DNA of 64,000 nucleotides from Litchfieldia alkalitelluris (lineage in GTDB: Bacteria > Bacillota > Bacilli > Bacillales > Salisediminibacteriaceae), in assembly GCF_002153425.1 (NCBI RefSeq), contig NZ_KZ119600.1, positions 1,029,714-1,093,713 of the forward strand. The letters run 5' to 3'. The position numbers and the translations under genes were made by a program. Of the stretch, positions 36,293 through 44,532 are shown piece by piece (positions within the stretch are counted from its first letter, which is position 1; each line of letters begins with the position of its first letter). The notes beneath the pieces were generated by a model. It was not told the origin of the DNA, ran no database searches, and saw only the letters and a program-made list of their open reading frames with translations.

Positions 36293-36620
36293 TTCCATTT
36301 CTCCCAATTACCTTATCAATTGCAGTAACAAAATTTTTCCATTCCTTCGTTTTTTGTTCAAGAATCGCTGTACCGTTTTCGGTAATCTTGTAATATTTTC
36401 TGGATGGCCCTTTCGGCTGTTTACTCCAATAAGACTCAATTAATTCTTGCTTTTCGAGCTTATGGAGAGCAGGATATAGCGTTCCCTCCTTTACTTGAAG
36501 GGCGTTCTCGCTCCTTTTTTCCATTACCTTTACGATCTCATAACCGTACATATCCTTTTCAGTAAGAAGTTGTAGTAGAAGGAGGGAGGTACTTCCTTTT
36601 ACAAGCTCTCGATTAAACAT
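36273..36620 (-). CDS. PadR-family transcriptional regulator (module 2)
   Basis: 115 residues. Winged helix with the segments [39 protein letters not shown] and wing [14 protein letters not shown], all standard for PadR. The ATG is preceded by AGGTAGGTGATAAC. A weaker dyad TACCT...AGGTA (36630-36648, also 19 bp long) lies over its own upstream region. The twin palindromes in front of the DUF4173 gene are likely further targets. Confidence 0.9.
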   Translation of the reverse strand: MFNRELVKGSTSLLLLQLLTEKDMYGYEIVKVMEKRSENALQVKEGTLYPALHKLEKQELIESYWSKQPKGPSRKYYKITENGTAILEQKTKEWKNFVTAIDKVIGRNGNGYDSI

Positions 36621-36629
36621 GTTATCACC

Positions 36630-36648
36630 TACCTAGAAATAAAAGGTA
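36630..36648. promoter_or_regulatory. Weak 19-bp dyad upstream of padR module 2
   Basis: TACCTAGAAATAAAAGGTA has 5-bp symmetrical arms and the same overall length as the palindromes at 35522 and 35604. Possible autoregulatory site. Confidence 0.4.
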
Positions 36649-36710
36649 TACTCTGTTATTGCCAATTATAACTAATTCATAAAAAATTTCAACTAGTATT
36701 TTTTGCTATA

Positions 36711-36858
36711 GTGAAAATAATTATTTTGTGTTGGTGTTCATTACAGTCCATTCGCTTTCCGTGGGCGGCTGGTGAGCCTCCTCGATGCTTCGCATCTGCG
36801 GGGTCTCACCCCTGCCTTTGATCCCACAGGAGTCTCATGGACTTACACTCACACCAAC
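36711..36858 (+). repeat. Dispersed Bacillaceae intergenic repeat, copy 1
   Basis: A GC-rich block in an AT-rich gap. It starts GTGAAAATAATTATTTTGTG, has short inverted ends GTTGGTGT (36730) and ACACCAAC (36851), and contains CCGTGGGCGGCTGGTGAGCC and GGAGTCTCATGGACTTACA. Similar blocks are common in Bacillaceae genomes. No coding potential is apparent. Confidence 0.75.
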
Positions 36859-36917
36859 TTAGTTCTAAAAATTTTTATCTTACATGATGCAATTTTTTTA
36901 TTACATGTTAGGCTACT

Positions 36918-37043
36918 GTGAAAATATTAATGTTGTGTTGGTGTTCATTACAGTCCCTTCCCTTTCACGCAAGGTGCAAGCGCGACATCTGCTCAGTCTT
37001 CGCAGTGTCTTCTTTGCCGTGGGCGGCTGGTGAGCCTCCTCAT
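36918..37043 (+). repeat. Dispersed intergenic repeat, copy 2
   Basis: It repeats the start of copy 1 (GTGAAAATATTAATGTTGTG, then GTTGGTGTTCATTACAGTCC), carries an internal block rich in GCAAGGTGCAAGCGCG and TCTTCGCAGTG, and rejoins copy 1 at CCGTGGGCGGCTGGTGAGCC. The two copies lie in direct orientation about 207 bp apart in the 512-bp gap 36621-37132. Confidence 0.75.
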
Positions 37044-37132
37044 ATTTATTATTCCACGGTTGTCACGGGTCAACCATTAAATAGCATAATTTAACAAGAA
37101 TAAATATTTGTTTGAAACAGGAGGAATGCAGC

Positions 37133-37933
37133 ATGTATTATCCGTATCATCAACCAAATTCACAAATACGAGGACCACAACAAGCACAACCAGGTCAACA
37201 TTTATATCAAGATTCGGGTTACTCTTATTATTGGGGGAGTCACCCATCACACTATTATGAGAGAGGTCCAATGCCACCAACAGCACCTTGGCCATCAATT
37301 GATGAGAGACAGCAGCCATTGCGAGGGCAAGCAACATGGACTGAGGGTGGTGATGTAACGAGGTGTGGTATACCTTGGTCACATAATCAATATATGACGG
37401 CAGCAGTAGGGACAAATACGCCCTACCGATGTGGGCAAACGTTAAGAATTAGAAATCTTACATCATCTGATCAAAGGGAAATTGACGTCATAGTAGTTGA
37501 TCAAGTGGCTGAATATCCACAAACAAAAGTAAATTTACACCGTCGTGCCTTTGAGGCTTTGGGAGCAGACCCAAGAGAAGGAATTATTGATGTTCAAATT
37601 ATACCTGGATCTGATTCAGGGCAAGGAATACCTATAGGTGTAGGCCAAACACCAAGTCCAGGAGAGGCAGGATTACCGGGGCAACTAACAAATGGCATGG
37701 GGCAAGTAAATGTCTGGGGGCAATATTTTATAGGAGTAGTACAGTCTGCGTTTCCAGGAATGCAAGTTGCAAATTTCAGATCAGTAGAAAGGGTGGAGAA
37801 GTCTCCTGAACTAATTGAGGAAACATTTGAGATACAATTGCAGTCTCAGCAAGAACAAATAACTGTCAGGGGAACAATTAATTATAATCCAGTATCAAAT
37901 AAAGTGAAATCCGTGGAGTTTAATGAAATATAA
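37133..37933 (+). CDS. Double-psi beta-barrel protein with C-terminal DUF3889 domain
   Basis: 266 residues from the ATG at 37133 behind GGAGGAA. A Pro/Tyr/Gln-rich N-terminus (1-60; no signal peptide) recalls spore-coat proteins. Residues about 65-155 form an RlpA/expansin-like double-psi barrel (GQATWTEGGDVTRCGIPW, RCGQTLRIRNL, IDVIVVDQ, VNLHRRAFEALG). Residues about 195-265 match DUF3889 (QYFIGVVQSAFPGMQVANF). A CATAATTTA at 37085-37093 resembles a SigK -10, but the AC is 18 rather than 16 bases upstream. A spore-surface or wall-binding role is inferred. Confidence 0.75.
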   Translation: MYYPYHQPNSQIRGPQQAQPGQHLYQDSGYSYYWGSHPSHYYERGPMPPTAPWPSIDERQQPLRGQATWTEGGDVTRCGIPWSHNQYMTAAVGTNTPYRCGQTLRIRNLTSSDQREIDVIVVDQVAEYPQTKVNLHRRAFEALGADPREGIIDVQIIPGSDSGQGIPIGVGQTPSPGEAGLPGQLTNGMGQVNVWGQYFIGVVQSAFPGMQVANFRSVERVEKSPELIEETFEIQLQSQQEQITVRGTINYNPVSNKVKSVEFNEI

Positions 37934-37937
37934 AGAA

Positions 37938-37973
37938 ATGTGGCTGCTTGAATTAACGACCAAGCAGCCACAT
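37938..37973. terminator. Hairpin between convergent genes
   Basis: ATGTGGCTGCTTG pairs perfectly with CAAGCAGCCACAT around a 10-base loop. Confidence 0.8.
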
Positions 37974-37982
37974 GTATAGTTC

Positions 37983-39245
37983 TTAATTTTCTTTTTTAGA
38001 CAAGGTAAAGGCTTGTTTTAGACTATCTTTAAAGGAGAATTTACCGTACATAAGTACGCCACCTTTATAAATACGGGCTGCAATAAACATGATTATGATG
38101 CAACTTATAGTTAGGATTGCTAAGATTAAGATGATCTCCCATGTTGGTACAGTTCCCATTCCTATGCGTAGGAATAATAGCTGTGGTGTAAAGAAAGGAA
38201 CATAGGATAATACTTGGATGAATGCTACATCTGGCGTATTAAGACCAAATATGGAGATGAATAAGGCAATGATAGCAAGGAAGATTAACGGCTGTAGAGC
38301 TTGATTAACTTCTTCAGCACGGCTTACAAGGGCTCCAAGCATAGCTGCAACGCCACCATAAACAAAATATCCTAATATGATTAGCAGTAAAGCGTAAAAA
38401 ACTAAGGTCGGATCAAGTACTTCCGTAAAGATCATATCGAAGAAGTCATCTCCACTAACACTCACACCAATAATCCCAGCCACGACTATAGCACCAAGGT
38501 TTACAAGACCTGCAATACCAATTCCAATAATCTTACCAAGCATTTGTGTAACAGGATTCACACTAGATACAATTAATTCCATAACACGGGAAGACTTTTC
38601 CGTTGCCACCTCTGTAGCAATCATCGTTCCAAATGTTAGTACAATCATATAAATGGCAAAAACAAGGAAGTAGACCATCCAGTAGGCTTGCATGTGTGTT
38701 TCAACGGTTTGAACTTCTCCCCCTTCGTGAAGTGGTAACTCATTGAATAAAACTGGATAATAAATAAGTGCTAACTCTTGTTCATTTAATCCAAGTTCAT
38801 TTGTCATGACTGCTTCCTTAATCCGCTGTACATCGTGATTAACATCTTGAGCAATCATAAAATCATTACCATTACTATAAAATTCGGCCACAATATTCTC
38901 ATTATTTCCTGAAAGATGAAGGACATAATCATGTTCATCATCTCTTGCCGCATCGAGGGCACTGTCTAAATTTTCAGTAGTCTCAACATATTGAAATCTA
39001 CCATCTTCATATGATGAAAGCATATCAGTAAATAATCCACCATACTCCGTCTCATCTATCACTGCTACTCGAGGGAGGTCACGGTCTGCATCGTCACTTG
39101 AAAAAGCATCGATAATATTGTTTATATTAGTTAATGCAAATACAAGTATTGCCATGGAGAGGGTTGAAAAAATAAACGCTTTTGATTTTAACCTTCTACC
39201 TGCTGTATGCGCTACTGTAGTCCAGAAATTATTCATTTTTTTCAC
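37983..39245 (-). CDS. yhaP: ABC-2 exporter permease, YhaP/NatB type
   Basis: 420 residues, almost exactly the length of B. subtilis YhaP. One N-terminal helix (about 23-43), an outer domain of about 140 residues, then five to six helices. The conserved loop EVATEKSSRVMELIVSSVNP after the second helix marks the NatB/YhaP permease family. It overlaps the ATPase gene by 17 bases and works with it as an exporter. NatAB exports Na+; the substrate of YhaPQ is not established, so ion export is only one option. Confidence 0.85.
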   Translation of the reverse strand: MKKMNNFWTTVAHTAGRRLKSKAFIFSTLSMAILVFALTNINNIIDAFSSDDADRDLPRVAVIDETEYGGLFTDMLSSYEDGRFQYVETTENLDSALDAARDDEHDYVLHLSGNNENIVAEFYSNGNDFMIAQDVNHDVQRIKEAVMTNELGLNEQELALIYYPVLFNELPLHEGGEVQTVETHMQAYWMVYFLVFAIYMIVLTFGTMIATEVATEKSSRVMELIVSSVNPVTQMLGKIIGIGIAGLVNLGAIVVAGIIGVSVSGDDFFDMIFTEVLDPTLVFYALLLIILGYFVYGGVAAMLGALVSRAEEVNQALQPLIFLAIIALFISIFGLNTPDVAFIQVLSYVPFFTPQLLFLRIGMGTVPTWEIILILAILTISCIIIMFIAARIYKGGVLMYGKFSFKDSLKQAFTLSKKEN

Positions 39246-40131
39246 CTCCTGCTTTGTCTATAAAGATATCATGTAGTGAAGGCTCTTCAACTTCAAATTT
39301 TCTTGCAAAACCTGTTTCGGCTACGTTATAGAAGATATCCTCTGCGATTTTCTCGTTTTCTACTTTGACTTTAGCCCCGTCTTTTGTTTTATCTAGTGAA
39401 ATGATTCCAGGGACGGAACGGAGAAATTCTAGATCAAAATCTGCATGAATGTTAATTGTTTTCATGCCATAGGACCTTTTGATTTTTCTAAGATTTCCTT
39501 GAAGAACTGCTTTCCCTTGCTTGAGCATAATCAATTCTTCGCATAATTCTTCCACATTTTGCATTTGATGACTAGAGAATAGGATCGTTGTGCCAGCCTT
39601 CTGCATATCTAGTACAGCAGATTTGAGCATATCTGAATTCACAGGATCTAGACCACTAAATGGCTCATCTAATATAAGGAGCTCAGGTTTATGTAAGACA
39701 GCAGCCATAAATTGAATTTTTTGCTGATTCCCTTTAGATAGTTCTTCAATCTTTTTATTCTCGTATTCTGGTACTTGGAATCGGTCGAGCCAATGACGCA
39801 TCTCCGTAATAATATCGCCTTTAGACATGCCCTTTAATTTCATTAAGTAAATCAGTTGTTCTTTTACTGTAAGTTTCGGAAATAATCCCCGTTCTTCAGG
39901 TAGGTAACCAACTAGTTTCGTTCGCTTATATGATAGTGGTTTTCCCTCCCATGCAATGGACCCTTCTGAAGGATCGAGTAGTCCGAGGATCATACGGAAT
40001 GATGTTGTTTTTCCTGCTCCATTCGCACCGAGCATCCCGAACATTTCTCCTCTATCAACAGTTAAGGATATGCCGTCTACAGCATAATCATTGTTGAACT
40101 TTTTCCTAATGCCGTTCATCACTAAAGTCAT
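39229..40131 (-). CDS. yhaQ: ABC exporter ATP-binding protein, YhaQ/NatA type
   Basis: 300 residues from the ATG at 40131, 9 bases after GGGAGA; longer in-frame starts lack a ribosome site. Walker A GANGAGKTT, signature LSKGNQQKI, Walker B LLILDEPFSGLDP and switch segment FSSHQM are intact. The C-terminal 90 residues match the extension of YhaQ-like ATPases. It is first in a two-gene operon with the permease. Confidence 0.87.
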   Translation of the reverse strand: MTLVMNGIRKKFNNDYAVDGISLTVDRGEMFGMLGANGAGKTTSFRMILGLLDPSEGSIAWEGKPLSYKRTKLVGYLPEERGLFPKLTVKEQLIYLMKLKGMSKGDIITEMRHWLDRFQVPEYENKKIEELSKGNQQKIQFMAAVLHKPELLILDEPFSGLDPVNSDMLKSAVLDMQKAGTTILFSSHQMQNVEELCEELIMLKQGKAVLQGNLRKIKRSYGMKTINIHADFDLEFLRSVPGIISLDKTKDGAKVKVENEKIAEDIFYNVAETGFARKFEVEEPSLHDIFIDKAGGEKNE

Positions 40132-40614
40132 AAGCTTTCTCTCCCTTTTTTTCTTAACATCTCGTTCATTCCAGTTTTTGTGGTCGATGACCAAGACGCT
40201 GCGGTTTTCTTAAACCCTCCATTGCATTTACGTTTCGTTGTTAGCAAAAGTTGCAAATTACGAAAAAATATTTTGACGTTACTAAACTATTAATATGGTC
40301 ATTGCTCCATTTACATTATCATTGACAATTTACAAAATCAACTAGGCATTGTGAGAAAATTATGAAAATGCGAGTTGTTCTGTCAATAATCTACACGTTT
40401 TCGCATGGTTTTCAATCATATTGGCAAGGTATGGAATATTTATTGATGCTTTCTATTAATGTATAGTTTATAATAAGAAGAAAATTATTTCTGATAATTC
40501 GAAAATTAAACATGCATATTTAGAGACTTTTTGAACAGGTTTTACATATCTTAATTAGGGTTAAGCTAACATAGATTTAAGACAAGCATTATTGCAATTA
40601 GGAGGACTGTTGTT
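40132..40614. other. Gene-free gap before aroK
   Basis: About 480 AT-rich bases holding the divergent promoters of yhaQ and aroK. A TATAAT lies at 40469-40474, but no convincing -35 is 16-18 bp upstream. No small gene, repeat or riboswitch was recognised. Confidence 0.4.
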
Positions 40615-41163
40615 TTGGAAACGAGAGATATACCAATAAGAGAAAAAAATATCATGTTCATTGGATTTATGGGTGTTGGGAAAACAACGATAGGAAATCT
40701 TGTAGCGAAAAAGCTTTATCGAGATTTTATTGATATTGACCATGAAATCGAACAGGAATATGGAATGTCTATTCCAGAGATATTTAGTGAAATAGGGGAA
40801 GAAGCTTTTAGAAAAAAAGAAAAGGAAGTCATATCGACTATTTGTCAAAAAAAATTGAAAGTCATTTCCGTTGGAGGTGGCGCATTTTTACAAGAAGAAG
40901 TAAAACAATTGTGTCTTGATTCCTGCATTGTATTTTATTTAGATTTGTCATGGGGTTCCTGGAAAGAAAGGGTAAATTTAATTATTGATAGCCGACCTGT
41001 GTTAAAAGGGAAATCCATGGAGGATATGGAAAAGTTGTTTTATGAACGACAGGAGATTTATGCTAACCATCATTCAAAAGTTAATGTTGATAAGAAGGAA
41101 GCAGAGGAAATTGCAGAGCATGTTGTAGATTCAATCAAATTGTCATGGGAGTTATATGAATAA
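40615..41163 (+). CDS. aroK: Shikimate kinase
   Basis: 182 residues starting at TTG 40615, 8 bases after AGGAGGA. P-loop GFMGVGKTT, the shikimate-binding IDIDHEIEQEYGMSI (Asp-x-Asp), EEAFRKKE (Arg), VGGGAF (Gly triple) and the lid SRPVLKG (Arg) are all present. It phosphorylates shikimate in the route to chorismate. The next gene, 36 bases on, encodes 3-dehydroquinate dehydratase, two steps earlier in the same pathway. Confidence 0.92.
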   Translation: METRDIPIREKNIMFIGFMGVGKTTIGNLVAKKLYRDFIDIDHEIEQEYGMSIPEIFSEIGEEAFRKKEKEVISTICQKKLKVISVGGGAFLQEEVKQLCLDSCIVFYLDLSWGSWKERVNLIIDSRPVLKGKSMEDMEKLFYERQEIYANHHSKVNVDKKEAEEIAEHVVDSIKLSWELYE

Positions 41164-41199
41164 AGTCTGTTATAAATGATCTACTGGGAGATGAGTTGA

Positions 41200-41964
41200 G
41201 TGAGTGGAACATTGCATGTGAAGGGACTTACGATTGGCGAAGGGACACCGAAGATATGTGTACCGATGGTAGGGACCACAGAAAGACAGTTAGAAGAAGA
41301 AGCGCAACATTTATGTTCATTACACTTTGATATGGTGGAATGGCGAGTAGATTTTTTTGGGGAATCAATTGATCTAGAACATATAATAACGATGCTAAAG
41401 AAGATTCGTAGGATTTTAGAGGATAGACCAATCTTGTTTACTTTTCGTACAAAAAAAGAAGGTGGGGAAAAGGAGATAAGCTCATCACAGTACTTTTTCA
41501 TGTATCAGGAAGTAGTGAAGTCAAGATTAGTTGAGTTCATTGATTTGGAATTATTTCAAAATGGAGAAGGAATGAAAGAAACAATAGATTTAGCTCATCA
41601 GTATGGTGTCTTAGTGGTTCTCTCTAATCACGATTTTGAAAAGACACCATCGAAAGAGGAAATCATTAGTCGATTACGACAAGCTCAAGAGCTCGGTGGT
41701 GACATACCAAAAGTTGCTGTCATGCCGAATGATCCGTCAGATGTACTACGATTGTTAGATGCAACCTATGAGATGAAAAGAGATTATGCAGACCGCCCCA
41801 TTATAACAATGTCAATGGGTGGTGAAGGAACGGTTTCTCGTTTGGCTGGAGAGATATTTGGTTCAGCAATAACTTTTGGAGCTGCAAGTAAAACTTCTGC
41901 TCCTGGTCAATTGAATGTTAGTGAATTAAGACAAGTATTATCACTAATACATAAAAATATTTAA
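41200..41964 (+). CDS. aroD: 3-dehydroquinate dehydratase, type I
   Basis: 254 residues from GTG 41200, 9 bases after GGGAG. The type I landmarks are the substrate-binding EWRVDFF, RTKKEGG, the catalytic His in LSNHDFEKTP and the Schiff-base lysine in DIPKVAVMP, plus SMGGEG and SAPGQL at the C-terminus. It converts 3-dehydroquinate to 3-dehydroshikimate. Paired with aroK. Confidence 0.94.
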   Translation: MSGTLHVKGLTIGEGTPKICVPMVGTTERQLEEEAQHLCSLHFDMVEWRVDFFGESIDLEHIITMLKKIRRILEDRPILFTFRTKKEGGEKEISSSQYFFMYQEVVKSRLVEFIDLELFQNGEGMKETIDLAHQYGVLVVLSNHDFEKTPSKEEIISRLRQAQELGGDIPKVAVMPNDPSDVLRLLDATYEMKRDYADRPIITMSMGGEGTVSRLAGEIFGSAITFGAASKTSAPGQLNVSELRQVLSLIHKNI

Positions 41965-42129
41965 CCATCTTTTTACTCAACACCAGAGTGAACGGGATGT
42001 AAGGACATAGATCATACTGCTTAGGAACTATGACAAATCTTATTGAAAATAATACTTTCGTATAATTGGTGTACATGTACTCCCTATTTTAAAATGGTAA
42101 GGAAAGTTTTACAGAAGGAGGTGAGATAA

Positions 42130-42408
42130 ATGAGTGAGGCGGCTGTTGAGCAACAAAGGGTACAAGGGCTGAGTGAGCAGGAAGAAGTAGTACCTGTTAC
42201 AGGGTGGCTTATTTACCTGTTAGTTATGTTGATTCCTCTTGTAAATATCGTCATGCTATTTGTTTGGGCATTTGGCGGTAACGTTAACAAGAATAAGTCG
42301 AACTTAGCTAAAGCATCCTTGGTTATGGCATTAATTAGTATTATTCTTTCTATCGTTTTCTCCATATTTATGGGAGCCTTTATCTCCAGTATTCTAAGTG
42401 GATTATAA
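42130..42408 (+). CDS. Small two-helix membrane protein
   Basis: 92 residues: a polar N-terminus (1-25) and two hydrophobic helices (about 27-48 and 60-90) joined by a GGNVNKNKSNLAKAS loop. The pattern GWLIYLLVMLIPLVNIVMLFVWAFG with a small polar loop is common in short DUF4190/DUF805-like proteins; I cannot name the family. The ribosome site AGAAGGAGGTGAG is nearly ideal, suggesting high expression. Confidence 0.75.
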   Translation: MSEAAVEQQRVQGLSEQEEVVPVTGWLIYLLVMLIPLVNIVMLFVWAFGGNVNKNKSNLAKASLVMALISIILSIVFSIFMGAFISSILSGL

Positions 42409-42417
42409 GGAAAAGGC

Positions 42418-42451
42418 AGCTTGAGGAAATCATTCCTCAAGCTCTTTTTTT
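42418..42451 (+). terminator. Terminator after the small membrane protein gene
   Basis: AGCTTGAGG pairs with CCTCAAGCT, followed by CTTTTTTT. Confidence 0.88.
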
Positions 42452-42568
42452 GTATTCCACTCCATGTATGAAGGCAGAAATGTTCATTATTCATTCATAT
42501 TCATATATTATGATAGATAAAAATCGATTTTTTCAAAGAGTGGTAAGGCTGAATGGAGGGAACGGAAG

Positions 42569-43522
42569 TTGAGGAAGCGGTATGAAAATCTGGACGGTGT
42601 TAAGAATAGCCATACGATAGGGGATATGTTTCGATGGATGAAGGAGAGGCGAAGGAAAGAGAAGGAGAAAGATCTAACTACTACAATTTCACATACAGAA
42701 AAAACATATGCAAAGGAAATTTGTGAAAATCGTAGTGTGTCAACTTATACATGGATCGGGCATGCTAGTTTCCTTTTACAAATGAATGGCTTGAATATAT
42801 TGATGGACCCTGTCTATGGAAAACGAATGGGTTTTTCCAAAAGAATGACAGAACCTGGACTAACTATAGAACAGTTGCCAGAAATAGATATTGTCGTTAT
42901 TTCACATGGACACTATGATCATCTTGAATTTCCCACATTGAAAAAATTGAAGGGCACTCCTACCTTTTACGTCCCGGCAGGAATGGGAAAACTCTTTAAG
43001 CGAAAAGGTTTTAAAAACTTTATTGAGGCAAATTGGTGGGATACATTGAAGCATGAGGATATTGAAATACATTTTGTTCCAGCACAACATTGGACAAAGA
43101 GAGGGATATTTGATACGAATACATCTCATTGGGGTGGGTGGATTTTTCAGTCATCTGACGAATCGTATTATTTCGTGGGTGATACTGGCTACTTCCGAGG
43201 GTTTAAGGAAATTGGGGAGAGATACAATATAGAAACGGTATTTATGCCTATTGGTGCATATGAACCAGAGTGGTTTATGAAAACCTCCCACATTAATCCA
43301 GAAGATGCGATTCAAGCTTTTAAAGAATTGGGTAGTAATACTTTTGTTCCTATGCATTACGGTGCCTATCGTTTGGCTGATGATACTGGTCCAGAGGCTT
43401 TGGAGCGTTTAATTAATGCCTGGAATGGACAAGGTATGTCAAATCAAAAATTAGATGTTTTGAATCTAGGAGAAACTCGTTTTGGTGTGAAAAGTGTAAG
43501 GGAAAAACAACAATTGAAATAA
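42569..43522 (+). CDS. MBL-fold metallohydrolase, NAPE-PLD/UlaG-like
   Basis: 317 residues from TTG 42569, about 9 bases after GGAGGG. The binuclear metal site is complete: SHGHYDHLEF (HxHxDH), PAQHW, VGDTGY and a final MHYG. The early segment TWIGHASFLLQMNGLNILMDPV and WGGWIFQS are typical of the NAPE-PLD/UlaG lineage. Substrate unknown; relatives act as phosphodiesterases or lactonases. Cytoplasmic. Confidence 0.87.
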   Translation: MRKRYENLDGVKNSHTIGDMFRWMKERRRKEKEKDLTTTISHTEKTYAKEICENRSVSTYTWIGHASFLLQMNGLNILMDPVYGKRMGFSKRMTEPGLTIEQLPEIDIVVISHGHYDHLEFPTLKKLKGTPTFYVPAGMGKLFKRKGFKNFIEANWWDTLKHEDIEIHFVPAQHWTKRGIFDTNTSHWGGWIFQSSDESYYFVGDTGYFRGFKEIGERYNIETVFMPIGAYEPEWFMKTSHINPEDAIQAFKELGSNTFVPMHYGAYRLADDTGPEALERLINAWNGQGMSNQKLDVLNLGETRFGVKSVREKQQLK

Positions 43523-43681
43523 TTCCTGAATCCGTCCGCCAGTAAAGTATTCGGGTAATTATTAGAAAAAAATGTAACTATGTCATGCAAGGTAATTTCT
43601 TCAAATATGAATAGAAACTATTTCTTTTTTCTTTATCCCTGTTACAATGAAACAGTTAGAGAATGAAAAGAGGTGGTTTTG

Positions 43682-44248
43682 TTGATCTTAGAAGCGATTA
43701 TCATATTTATAGCACAGTTGCTGTATGTTCCTATCCTTACTTTAAGAACGATTATGATGGTAAAGGGGCTAAAAGGAAAAGCAGCAGGTATTGGTATTTT
43801 AGAAGGTGTTATTTATGTCGTAGCTATCGGTCTTGTATTAACTGATTTAACAAATTATTATAATATGGCTGCTTACGCCATTGGTTTTGGAGTAGGTTTA
43901 TATATAGGAGCATTAATAGAGGAGAAACTCGCTATCGGTTATGTGACGATTGAAGCAAATATCCCAGAAAAAAACCAAGCGTTAATTGATCGTTTGAGAG
44001 AAGTTGGATTCAGTGTATCCACATCATCGGTGGATGGAATCTCAACGACACGTTATTTACTTTACTGCACAGCAAGAAGGGATAGAGAAAAAGAGTTTTA
44101 TAGAATTGTGGATCAATTTGAAGAGAATGCTTTCGTTGCATCATTCGAACCACGTAATTTTAAAGGTGGATACATTACGAAAGCAATGAAACAACGACGA
44201 GAACTTTTCTTAAAAAAGAAGAAGAGTAAAGCAGAACAATCTAGTTAA
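43682..44248 (+). CDS. DUF2179 membrane protein, YebE-like
   Basis: About 188 residues; adjoining TTG codons (43679, 43682) and a GTG (43673) are possible starts, the TTG at 43682 being best spaced from AAGAGG. Three membrane helices ([28 protein letters not shown] is diagnostic of the YebE group) precede a cytoplasmic DUF2179 domain (about 100-175). DUF2179 proteins are unassigned; some relatives bind small ligands. Confidence 0.83.
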   Translation: MILEAIIIFIAQLLYVPILTLRTIMMVKGLKGKAAGIGILEGVIYVVAIGLVLTDLTNYYNMAAYAIGFGVGLYIGALIEEKLAIGYVTIEANIPEKNQALIDRLREVGFSVSTSSVDGISTTRYLLYCTARRDREKEFYRIVDQFEENAFVASFEPRNFKGGYITKAMKQRRELFLKKKKSKAEQSS

Positions 44249-44262
44249 TAAAATGTGTTACC

Positions 44263-44313
44263 AGCCTGTTTTAGGAGTGATGTCCCTCTCCTATAGCAGG
44301 CTTTATTTATTTT
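44263..44313 (+). terminator. Terminator after the DUF2179 gene
   Basis: AGCCTGTTTTAGGAG pairs with CTCCTATAGCAGGCT (small bulges), followed by TTATTTATTTT. The remaining 220 bases before glpD are AT-rich; no antiterminator structure of GlpP type was recognised. Confidence 0.75.
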
Positions 44314-44532
44314 GGTAATCGGTTTTACTTGTTTTTTCTGATAAAATGATACATAACAGATACTACCTTTAAATGATGATAAATACATCACAACCCACAT
44401 ATCCCGAATATCTAAACTGTCCAAATCATATATGTATCTTCAGACTATATAAAACTAGGAAAATGATGAAATTTTCAATGGCGTCAAATGAAAGAAAGTG
44501 GACCATCATCTAAAAAGAGAGAGGGTGGCAAT

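Noticed and set aside
44314-44532. GlpP-type antiterminator in the glpD leader
   Set aside because: No terminator stem with a U-tract overlapping an alternative structure was recognised before glpD.
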